Assembly (NCBI GenBank): GCA_916700875.1 | Contig: CAKAKS010000004.1 | Coordinates: 12,358,534-12,422,533, forward strand | Direction of reading: 5' to 3' | Source: Sebastes aleutianus | Lineage: Eukaryota > Chordata > Actinopteri > Perciformes > Sebastidae | DNA length: 64,000 nucleotides | Part shown: positions 13,901-26,200 of the stretch, piece after piece | Numbering within the stretch: the stretch's first letter is position 1 | Layout of the letters: every line of letters starts with the position of its first letter | Notes under the pieces: generated by a model | Database searches by the model: none | What the model was told of the DNA's origin: nothing | Seen by the model: the letters and a program-made list of their open reading frames with translations, nothing else | Program-made: the position numbers and the translations under genes

Positions 13901-16900
13901 ATGAAAATGGGTTCTATTGGTACCCACTGGTCTGCACTTTACGGACATGCCCACTTTATGATAATCACATGCTGTTTGGGGCAAGTCATAGTCAAGTCAG
14001 CACACTGACACACTGACAGTTGTTGTTGCCTATTAGGCTGCAGTTTGCCATGTTATGATTTGAGCATATTTTGTATGCTAAATGCAGTAACTGTGAGGGT
14101 TTCTGGACAATATTTGTCATTGTTTTGTGTTGTTAATTGATTTCCAATAATAAATATATACATAGATTTGCATAAAGCAGGCATATTAACCCACTCCCAT
14201 GTTGATAAGAGTATTGCATACTTGACAAATCTCCCTTCAAGGTACATTTTGAACAGATAAAAAATTTGCGATTAATTTGCAATCAAATATTCTAATTGAT
14301 TGACAGTCCTATGAAAAAATCCAAATATACACAAACAAAATCTCTCCTCGTGCTTCTCTGTCTGACTCTCAAAAGAACAGAGGCTGTAATTACTCATTAT
14401 GTCCACTAGAGGGTACCAGAGGACTGAAAGAGGGATATTGGTGCAGCACATGATCCCAGCTGCATCCATCTCTGCCTTTATGGGTGTGCACCACATTTGT
14501 GGCTGATAAGGTTATGAAATCTGACAAATACTATGTTAGGATGGAAAGTTTCTCATCAAAATAACCCTGATATTCTTGCATTAGACTGTCCAGGATTCCC
14601 TCAGTGCTTCACCAGTTTAAAAAACGTAATAATGCCCAACCTTTACTTTAGGTAGATTTTCCCTTTGATGTAGCTATTTAGGTTAGTCCGCCACCACTAC
14701 TTTGACTACATTACTTGTAGGAAACACTGACATTGCATTACATTACATTAAATACCCTAAATATCAACAGCCAGTTACTGTATCCTATTTAGATTCTCCT
14801 GAGTAGTAGCTGTGGTTTATGGCTTGACTCATATGTACCCCTGATGAAAGATTGTAGTCTCATATTATTAATAGCTTGCTCTATTTTATCTATCCTATAC
14901 TTCTTCTGTCTTCCCTTCCCTTCGTCTCTTTTGTCCTCTACCTCAAGTGCCGAGAAAGTCAGTGAGGTTGAAGTAATGGCTGACTTCACTTTCCAGCCAG
15001 AACTATCGACTGCTGCACACACCACCAGAACCCCCTGGGAATATAGCAACCATGCACACTAACACACACACAAACAAGTGAAACAGGCACATGCACACAG
15101 AAAAAACACAGCCATCCATCTTCACCCAACTAACACAGCACAGATGCTTTAAGGACATGAAGGACAAAGTCACTGCACATGCCATAAACAGCCCGTACAC
15201 TTTACACATCAATAGACTCAACATGTCGTAAACAGAATAAAATATCTAGACAGAGCGAGGAAATAAGGAGGTAATTGGATCGAGAGAGGGAAAAAAAGGA
15301 GGAAAACAGAAGGATGACGGGAACGTTGTGATGAGAAAGACAGAGAGAGAAAGGAAACGGAACAAAAGCAGGCGTTTGATTTTTTGCACATCTCATCAGA
15401 TCTGTTCCACTTCTGTGTTGGGACCACAAAGACAAGAGAGGCTGTCAGACAGCTGAGCTATCAGATCCTTTATTTCTGCGAGACAGAGACTCTGTGTTTG
15501 GTACAGCACACACACCGATCACAGCGACGTCTCCTCTATCACCTCACAGTCTGCTCATTGTGGGAAGGGATAAGCAGGCTGGAATAAAGATGGTAGAAAT
15601 AAAGAATAGAGATACACAGATAACCTAACACTGTTTCTACAGTCTAATCATCATTAATATACAGTAAACATGTTCTTTTCTATTAACTAGCTCCTTAGAT
15701 GACAACTCTGTACTTATACTATAAACACAATAATTGTTTATCTATATCTGCTCATAAGGGTATCATTGATTAGGGCCCCAATATCCAATCCCTTGTTCCT
15801 TGAAGAACGCCTGAGGGCTGAAACGTCATCGCAATAAAAGAGATGCATATGGAGCCAGAGTCTGCTGCACTTTTTTCCTGCCCTCAATATCCAATAACCA
15901 TTTATTCGTCCCTCCATTAACTGATGCTACATTTTACCTCTGGGCTAAAGGGTATAAATACTGTAAACAACCTCTACAGTTATGGAATATTTTCATGATT
16001 TGCAACTAATTTGGCCTACCTAGCTCACACTTATTTTGTTTCTTCCATGTTAGAAACTGTGTTCAGAAGCAGTTCCCTTATTTTCCCAGTCGTCCCCCTG
16101 AGTTTCCTTGAGCTTGATCCACAGCAAAGATGTATCATTTCTGTCACATGCGACACTTTTATCTATTGATAGAGTGGCAGGCTGGGTAGTGGGAGGCTAC
16201 AACAATATCTACAAACACGCGTCTTCGCTGTTTTTACAAGCAAATTCTGTACTGAAATACATAAATTTCAAGCTCACCACCTGTTGTCTGCAGGTCTGTA
16301 TAAGACCTGAGGCTGCATATCATAACAATGGTTCGTATTAGAGCTGAAATGATAAATCGATTAGTCAATCAACATCTGTTTTGATAAATGAATTCCTTAA
16401 TTAGTGTTAAAAATGCCAACATGCCATACTTCTAGTTTCTCCAGTGTGATAATTTGCTGTTTTATATTATTGTAAAGTGAATATCTTTTGATTTTGGACT
16501 GTTTGTCATGCAAAACAAGCAATTGGATGACGTCACCTTGAGAGCTGCAACGATTAATCGATTAGTTATCAACTATTAAATTAATTGCCAACTGTTTTGA
16601 TAATCAAGTGAGTAATTTTTTAAGAAAAAAAAGCTTCTTTAATGTGATTTTTTTCTGGTTTCTTAACTCCTCTATGACAGTAAACTGAATATTTTTGAGT
16701 TGTGAACAAAACAAGACATTTGAGGATGTCATCTTGGGCTTCGGGAAACACTGATTGACATTTTTCACAATTTTCTGGCATTTGACAGACCAAACAACTT
16801 ATCGATTAATTGAGAAAATAATCAACAGATTACTCGACAATGAAAATAATCGTTAGTTGCAGCCCTAGTCACCTTGTGCTCTGACAATTTGTGACTGGCA

Positions 16901-19900
16901 TTTTTCACTATTTTTTTTTACATTTTACAGAACAAACGATTAATTGATTAATTGAGAAAATAATCAGATAATCAGATTAATAAATAAAGAAAATAATTGT
17001 TAGCTAATATACCGGTCCAGCACTATTAATGCAGACTCAGGTGAAGTACTGCCACACTGCTTGAACTAGCACTAAAATCTAAAGCTGTCATAGCCTCACA
17101 TTCAAATTCCTGTATAAACTGACTAGAAAGGCATGTTTTAATGTTAGCGACCGACTACAATGCTGCAGTCAGCACAATGTCACTCTGGTTTTCAAGAACA
17201 AAAGCGATGTCTTCTTAATTGTGTTTGTTTGTTGAAGCTGTCGGTGTTAATGTCTCGGTTTCAGGGTCATGAGATCTACTGTGTTTGCTGAAAAGGGTAA
17301 TTGTACTAAAATGGTATTGATCATGAAGCACAGTGATGGTTCAGCACATGCAACAAACAGTAAATGCTACTGAAACTGCTGCAACCTGATGCTTAATGTA
17401 ACAGTATGCGGTGCGTGAAGGTAACCATATACGGCATATTTATACATGTAGGGTCAGGATGTACGTGTGCATGTCTTTCCTTTCATCGCGCATCAGTGTG
17501 TGTGTGTGTGTGTTGGGGGCTTGATGTATTGCGTATGGGTCTGTCCTCCCTGGGTCTGGGTGGAATAGATGGGGGACATGAGTCATACATTAGCCAGAGC
17601 AGCAGGCACGCGCTCTACCCAGTCCTCAGTGCCACAAATCTGTCTGTGAGTGTGTGTGTGAGTGTGTGTGTGTGTGTCTAAGGGAATAAATTCAGAGCCA
17701 AAGGCAGAGAGAGAGCAAGAAAAATAGTGACAGTGTGAAAGTGCTATTAGAGACAGATGATTGTAGCCCTGAGGGTTGCTTGTAAAGGACATACTGAAAT
17801 TCTGATTTCCCTCCTCTATTTTATTTGATCCCCTAGCCTCTCTTGTTCTGTTAACTCTGCCCACACACATTTAACACGTTGCTCCCTGCGGGTGCTGCCA
17901 ATTATTTTACACAGGCCTTAAGTCATGCTGCCGTTCTCAGGTGTAATGGCTTTATTCTGAGAAACTTTGAGGCGTAATGGCTATTATTTGCATTCAGAAG
18001 TCTTTTCTCATGTTAGGCTTTTTCATGTGCTTTTAATTGGAGTATGGTGTTTTCTGTCACTTCAAACATACTTTGACCCTCGAGATGTATCAGGGAGACA
18101 TTTTCAGCAGGGCATGACATGAACCAACTGCATTTTTTGTAATGTACTTTGTACATTTTAAGAAAACTGCACTATAGATAAAGAGTGTGGTGGTATTAAC
18201 TGCAAGTACCCTGTTTTACCACCATAACTCTCAACCATCTGCCTGCACAAGTGACGTCTTGCCAGCTCCATAAGCAATGAATATCATCACTAGATCTGTC
18301 CATTGAAAAATGTATCCCTCTCTGTTAATCCATCTGTCAATATGCCATCTTGCAGATCAAGATAAGGTCAACTTTGTCACATGAAAAATCAGGCGCAATG
18401 TAAATTTGTCCAAAAAAAATGTTTAAGGAGCTCAGCTATTATCACTATACAATTATTTTTTGCTTTGTGTTTTCATTGTTAGAATATTGGCGTATTTAAC
18501 TTGGGTGCAGAAAAGTAAGCAGACTGACCATTTATATAGATATATGACTTATTTGAAAACCTAATAGTAATATTTTGAGTATATACTGATGGAGCTCAAG
18601 ATAGTTTTCATAGGTAAAAGGTGAAAATATTCCCTCTAATCCCTCAAATAAAATAATCTGTATTTGTATATATGTAGTTTAATTTGTAAAATGTAAGAAC
18701 TTTTGGTAAACATATTTATATAGACACCTTTAAAGGCACAGTGTGTAGGATTTGGCAGCATCCAGTGGTGTAGTTGCAGATTTCAACCAACTGAGTACCC
18801 CTCCGCTCACTCCTCCCTTTCCAAAACTGCGGTAACGTGAGCCGCCGAGTGCAAAACCGTGGTAACGCTGTTCGCCTCGCTCAGAGGCCATCCTTACCAT
18901 AATAACACTACTTTAGGAGCAATGGAAGTCAGACGGCGGCTGGCGGTACCACGGTTTTGCACTCTGCGGCTCACGTTACTTCAGTTCCACAAGTGTGTCA
19001 GATAACTACGGTGTCCTTCTGGTATCGTAAAAGCCAGGGTTTGGTTTGTCCGATCTGGGCTACTGTAGAAACATGGCGGAGTAACATGGCGGACTCCGTG
19101 AAGAGGACTCGCTCCCTATGTAGATATAAACGCTCATTGTAAGCTGAAGAAAACACGACGATTCTTAGTTTTTGGTGATTATACACTAATGAAAACAAAG
19201 TTATGAATATCATATTCCATTTCTGCTAATAGATCCCCTGAAATGTGACACACTGCTCCTTTAAGAGCATATTTACATACAGAAACGGTTTGAACTGAAC
19301 TGAGCATGTTTCAAATACAGTGTATAGAGTTGATTGTCAACATGTAGTTGGTCAAAGAACTATATTTGCAGTTTTTGCCTCTTTTAACTCATTAAAAAAA
19401 ATGATCAGCAGGACAGCATTCCAGTTAAACGCCTTATTAATTCAAGGACATTTCACCCATCTTCATCAGTGTTCAGCATGATGCCTCTTTGCACGCTGAG
19501 TATGGCATTCACTTGAAACAGCAGTGCAGTAATGAATCATTTCATTGTCCTGCTGATGATGTTTTTTAGGGGCTCTCTGCTTTTGAGGATTCAGCACTCC
19601 ACAGACCATTGATTCTTTATTAAGTACAAATCTGATGTACTTCACTCACTGCCGAACGGTATCATGCCGTGATGAGGTACAATCAATTTCCTCCCTTCCA
19701 GGCGGCCTCTGGTTCAATGCCTGTCTTTTGTGCTGTGACCTTTGGGTCGAGCCACCAGACGTCCCGACTCTGATTAAAGTGCTGATGAGCCCTGATGTTA
19801 GATGAGGCTGATAACACAGAGCAGTTTTCTCTCTTATCTCCAGGCTAGGTATACTCTCTCTAATCTCAGTGTGCCTTTAAATCGAGATGGACGCACCTGT

Positions 19901-20239
19901 ACGTGGTCACTGCTTGGCATGTGTGGAGGATGACATCATGCCATCCTCCCTGGCTAGCACCACTAGTTGTACTTTATACTGGTGAGTCCGGATCCATGGC
20001 AAGGTTGGTCCGTGATCCAGGTTTTCTCCAGCTGTAGTGTTGGAGTGGGGGTGGGACTGCACTGCAGTGAGAGAGAGAGAGAGAGAGAGAGAGACGGTTG
20101 CCTATCTGGTACTGTGTCAAGAGATCCACATAGCACATAGAGGAAGAACGAGTGACAGAAGAGGAGAGGAAGCTGGTTTGCCTCACAAACTGTATACAGA
20201 CACTGACGCAAACTCCACATAGGTAACTACATCTGTATG

Positions 20240-20283
<44 letters not shown>

Positions 20284-23200
20284 CCTGTGTGTCTTCATTT
20301 GTATCTGTTCTTGCATATGCATGAGTGTGCCAAGGACTGAGTAATTCATCGACTCTAAATGTGAATTAAATTTGCTGCTAAACATGATTTCCCCATAGAT
20401 TGACATTTAGCCAAATGTGTGATGCTTTTGAATTTAAAAAAGGCGATCCACCCCCGGGAAGTAATGGGATTACAGGCAAATTACACAGAACCCTGGTGTG
20501 TGTGTGTCTGAGTCAGAAGGAAAAATGAGTCGTATATTAATTACTGCTCTTGTTTGTTGCTGCGTCTCTGTTGTGTCTGCGTTTCTTGGCTTGGCGTCTG
20601 CGAAAGCCTGACATCCTGGTGGAGGAGGAAGCAGCTAGAGGTGGCACTGATGAATACACCTGTGTGTTTGTGTGCTGGTGTGTGTTCAGTAGGGTGTTGC
20701 AACCACAGGTCTAAAACTAACAGGTCATACATCTACTTCAGCTCTTATCTCCCTTCTCGTTCATCCGTTTCTCTCCTCGCCTCTCCATCTTCTTAATTCA
20801 TCATCTCTGTTCGTCAACACCTCCTCTCTTTACACATCTATATTTACTGCACTTCATCACCACGTTGTGACATCCATAGCAAGTTTAGAGAAGATCACAA
20901 CCAAATAGAGCACAAGGATCAAAATTCAAAGAAGAAAAGTTGTGGTCAATTTGTAGTTCTTGGCTTTACTATCAAACTTTGCATTGGATGTAAGTATAGA
21001 AGATATTTACACCGAGAACAAGCATGAATAGATGAAAATACACAAGTAGATGTGTTGGCAACATTTCATCTCTTCACATCTGTAGATCTCTATTTCTCAC
21101 AATTTTTTTTGTCTTTTTTACTTATTCTTTAGTCTATTTATCTCAATTAATTTCCACAGCTTTCTCTCATTTAAAAAAAAAACTCCATCTGCCTCTCCCT
21201 CTTATAGTCTGTCCCTCTCTGTGGTACATCTGGCCAGCAACTGTGCTCATGTGTGTGTGCATTTCTGCATATGTTACATATTAGTTTTTTGTATTACCAA
21301 GGAGGGTGTGGTGGGTGGATTCACATTAGTATTCTTTTGATGTGTCTCAAATGCTTCATACTTTCATTAACCCCCCTCCTCCCTTCTTTTTCTCCCTCTC
21401 TCACCCCTACATCAGCTTCCATTTGTTGCCATGGCAACTGGGTTTGATCTCCTCTACCCTGCCCCTCCATTTGAGCGCCCTTCTTGTCACCCCATTTCTT
21501 TCCCCACTCCTCTCTTTTTTTTTCACCCACTCACCCAGACACACTCTCCAGAGACACTCCTCCTCCTCCTCCTCCTCCTCCTCCTCCTCCTCCTCCTCCT
21601 CCTCCTCCATGTCGCTCACCTTTCCCCTCACCACCAGCTCTTTTTGGAGAGCCAGCCACACCCTCCCTCTCTGCTAGTCCTGCAGTTCCCTCCATCCTCC
21701 ATTCTTATTTCATCCAACTTCTTTTTTTGTCCGCCCCTTCATAGATTTTGCCCCCCCTCACCCGACCCCAAAACACACCCCTACCCATTGTCCTCACAGC
21801 TTCATGTGCTGCCTCACCTTTTGAATTATTCATGTGATGTCACTGGTCACCCCGATGGTGACACACCATCACAGGATGCAATCCTCTGTTCAGCATGCTG
21901 ACCTTGTTGCTGTCGTGACGGTGTGTGTGGGTGTGCTGAAGTGGATGTGTGAGGGGCCACATATGGAGGACCTGGTTGTAATCATATGTGATGGTACATT
22001 TCATTATTACAAGCCAAATGGATTAGTCTGTGCTCTTTTCTAATCGTGATTAGTGTGTGGGGAGCTGTTAGTCTGAGTGTGTACTTGCGAATGTTTTATT
22101 GATCTGATCAGTCTGAAAAGCCCCTTTAGAGGCCACCAAGGCAAGCAAAGTAAAGGATTACAAGCCTTAAGATCAGTGTGTGGTGACTGGCTCTGAAAAG
22201 CTGATTTTACTTGTTAGTACATGGCTTTGTTGAATACTTGACTCTACGGCTTGTTATTTCTTTATAGCAGATTGTTGCTATGTATAACAGACCGTTGCTA
22301 TGGGTGCACTTCTGGTCTCTGACTCTGGAGGACTGTTTTTGTGTCAAATGATTGAGTTCTTAAGTAAGTAGCTGTGTAATAAGCGGGATAATGTGCAGCG
22401 GGTCATTTTTGTGAAATAAAACACTCCGTGTTGAGGTGCGGCATTGCCCTGTAGGGGTTTATTTCACAACAATGACCGTCTCGCTGTACATTATCCCTTA
22501 CTTAATGTTTATATATGGTGTTAAAGGTCTTATTGTTAACATTTTGACATAGACAAATATTTTTTAACTAAAATTAAAAAAATAAAAAGTATGGCTTTTT
22601 CCTGAAAAAAAATATTATGATTGTGAATTAATCATAAATAATCAAAATAAATGTTTTTTTTATCTCTGTGGAAGATATCTGACGTTTGGTTCCCACCTTT
22701 AACAAGGCCAATAGTATAACGAAGTTGGTATCACATGGTATCTCTGGGTCGTCTGTTAGTGTGGAAAAAAACGGATAAATTAGATGAGATTGATGGTAAG
22801 TGCCTGGCAACGACTTGTTGTGAAGTGAATGCAATGGGATAATGGGACATCTAGTGGCTGAATGTTAGAGATGGAGATGGAGATGGACAAAATATGATTT
22901 AAAAGGTGTAAAATATATCTCTCTGTTGGCAAGAACTTACCACGGAAAGCTTTTAATTTTTATTGAGACTGTGTTAGAGGAGTGTTACTCTATGGTAATT
23001 TTATAGGTCACTGTTTGTGGTTTGGTTATTGCATTATATTCTAAGCTATTCACTTCCTTCTTTCCTGTGTGCATATAATATTTCATAGAGCTGCACCAAC
23101 ACCTGATTTGAACACCCACAACTTCACAAAGGTAGTGTGTTTTTGCAGTGGATTGCATTAGATGTGTAATTGCGTCCACCTCTTGTTCCCCCATTAGCAC

Positions 23201-26200
23201 TAGATGGATATTTTGCCATTAAAAACATCGAGGCCTCTTTATCAGTGACAACCAGTTCATGTTAATGATGTTTATGGGCAACATTATGTTATTCAAATTG
23301 GAAACACGCTGCTTTCTTTTCCTCGTGAAATCACCGGCCACAAAAACAAAGGATTTGTCGACTGTTTACTCTCCAGCATTGTATGCTAAGCAGCCTGTTA
23401 TACTCCCAACAGAGAGCCTATTAGTATTCACACGCAGGCCTCTGTCTGCAGTGATCAACACATGTTCATGCGTACAGGAGAGAGAGGATTCATATTCTGT
23501 ATTCACAAGACTTATCAGTAGTCTGCTCACTGTGCTTTACTGTAAAGGCTCTTCTTTCCCTAACGTGTCTGTCTCTCCACCTATTCTGCACACCCCCACG
23601 CATATGCAAATGCACACACGCTCTCACGTACACATCATCCACAGTGTTTTCAAGGTGTGAAGGGATTGATAGCAGATATGTTTGTCTCTGTTCCTGCAGA
23701 AAAGGGCTGACCTGTGTCTCATCAGACGGGTGATGCTGAGCCACAGTTCAGAGCTCACACACTACTAGCAGCCTCATCGATGAACTGCATAGAAACTGAA
23801 CTGCAGAGCCTGTATCAAATGATTGTTACAGTATACAGTGTATACACACAATGTCTGAAGGAGGTCTGGTCAGATGATGAAGACTCAGATAGTGCTGAGC
23901 TCTATTCCTGGCAGCACAATCAATAGTGTACAAACACACACACACTTGTATTTGGACCCATCAAAATGGAATAACGAGAGAAAATCACATTATAAGCCAC
24001 GTCCAGATACTCATGTGCTCATCATCTAGCATAACACGATTCAATAAATAAACACACACACGGAGAGCAGAACTCTAGTTAGTCATCCCAGGTTCATATT
24101 TTGCTGCAGGATTGTCCAAACAGCCGTTCTCTCTTCTGGGTGTGGCTCAGTCGTCTAGCAGCAGTGCAGCCATGCATGTTAACATTAAAACCATAACTCT
24201 GTCTGCTCACACACAGCCAGAGTTCATGTGAAGGAGTAAGATGGTTTGCAGCATTGTGCAAAAATGTTGAAGACAGTTTTGAAATCAGTCCAGGTTTGTG
24301 CCAGAGAGGGGTGGAGATGATCGTTAATGTGAGCTCATTTAGACAAACACTTTTTTTTAAAGATTATTTTTGAGGCAGACTGGGAACGGGGGGAGAGAGA
24401 GAGGGTTGTGTCTTGATGGTAAACTCCAAGTTGCTAAAAATCTCGCAAGACTCGCTGCCCAATGACCTATCCTAACCATTCAAGGTCAATGCCTAACCTT
24501 AAAGCTGCAGTGCGTAGAATTTGAGCAAATATGATTAAAAAATATATTTTTATAAAACGGTCACTATATCCTGACAGTAGTGTACGAGACAGGTAATCTG
24601 AAAAAAATCATGTGACTCTGTGTCCTCCGGTGCTTCTAATGGCATCTGCAAGATTTCACAGACCGGAGGAAAACAACCAATCAAAGCCTTGCCGTCTCTG
24701 AGCAGCTGTCAATCACTCGCAAACTCCGATCAAACGGTCAAACTAGGCAGCGCTGATCAAATATGAATCAATATTCTGTTACTGTATTGCCTATTTCTCA
24801 TACAAAATGTTTTCAGAAACATCTTGTAGTGTACTGTTTAGCTGTAAAATGAGAAAGTTTGTGACCCGGCAGCCATGTTGAGATAAGTTTAGGAAATACC
24901 AAGCACCACCCACCAGCCAGAGCAAACTTTCTCATTTTACAGCTGAACAGTACACTACAAGATGTTTCTGAAACATTTGAGGAGAGAAATAGGCATTACA
25001 GTAACAGAATATTGATTCATATTTGATCAACGCTCCCTAGTTTGACCGTTTGATCGGAGTTCGCAAGTGATTGACAGCTGCCTCCGTTGAATGAACAACC
25101 AATAGGAACGCTCTCTCTGAAGTTTCTTGTCACGGGCTAGATTTTTTAAAAGCCTGAAAACAGAGCCATGAGGAGGTGCAGAAGTCTAGTTTTCTCCAAG
25201 AACACTCTACTGCAGGTTTAACCATCTCGGGAGAGTTTTGCAACTTGGGAGTTCTAGACACAACCGAGAGAGAGGGGTATGGCATGCAAAATGTCCCAAT
25301 GGCCAGAACATGCACTTTAAGCATTAGGCACTCTGTCCCCACTGAATGGCTCTGAGTGGATTTAACACTTAGATTGTGTTTAATGAATGCCCCCGGGTCT
25401 GGGCCAAATCAGCTCTGAGAGAACAAACATCCCCAGTCGACACTTTTCACCTCTAAATAGCTGTCAGTAAAAAAATCAATGTTAGTCAACACTGGAAAAT
25501 ATTCTGTGAGTCACCAAACAGCCTATTTAATCCTCAGATTGAACAGGGATATACTGTAGCAACGGCTGGACTGAGCTCAGACGGCCAGTTGGCCAGCGTC
25601 TGTTGAAGTAAAAATAAAAAGAGATGAAAGTCAAAGGAGAGAAAACAACAGAGACTGTGGCGCGGAGATAAAAGTGCACAAATTGCTGCGTTTGAACAGG
25701 CACATCTGAATTTGTCTGGATTGCTATGGCAATAATTGGACAGCAGGTAACTCTCCCAATCATGGTAGTTGTCACAGCTGGAGAGTTATTGTGACGTGTT
25801 AGCACGGTGGACAACAAGACACATCAAAAGAGAGAAAGCAACTTGTTTATGGAGAGTCAATTTACAAGAAGAGAGGAAAGACTTTTCATCGGATTATGAC
25901 CACAGCTTGAAAGAGAAGCTGCTTTTTGCTTTAGAAACGTACAAATCCACATTCGATGCTACTAAGGCATCCTGAATAGGAGAATGAATGAGAGACTTTT
26001 AGAGCGGAGGGAGTGTTAATTCATTATTAATCTGCTTAAATTGACAATAGAGGTCAATGTGAGTGTATGTTCCTCCTCTGATTCCTCCCTCCTCCTCCTC
26101 CATCTTCTGTCCTCATTTGTGTAGATTCATATTTGAGTATTGGTTTACTGTGCATCAGCAAAATTTGTTCCCTAAGACTTTGAGTATTCAGAGAAAGTGT

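Larger units (their letters stand above)
19265..24498 (+). other. cntnap2 intron, mostly unique sequence
   Basis: Apart from the microsatellites and the hairpin listed separately, no exon, RNA gene or element was recognised. Confidence 0.4.

Noticed and set aside
21342..21901. Poly-Ser / poly-Leu / poly-Pro / poly-Glu open frames
   Set aside because: Readings of a (TCC)n microsatellite and pyrimidine-rich flank.
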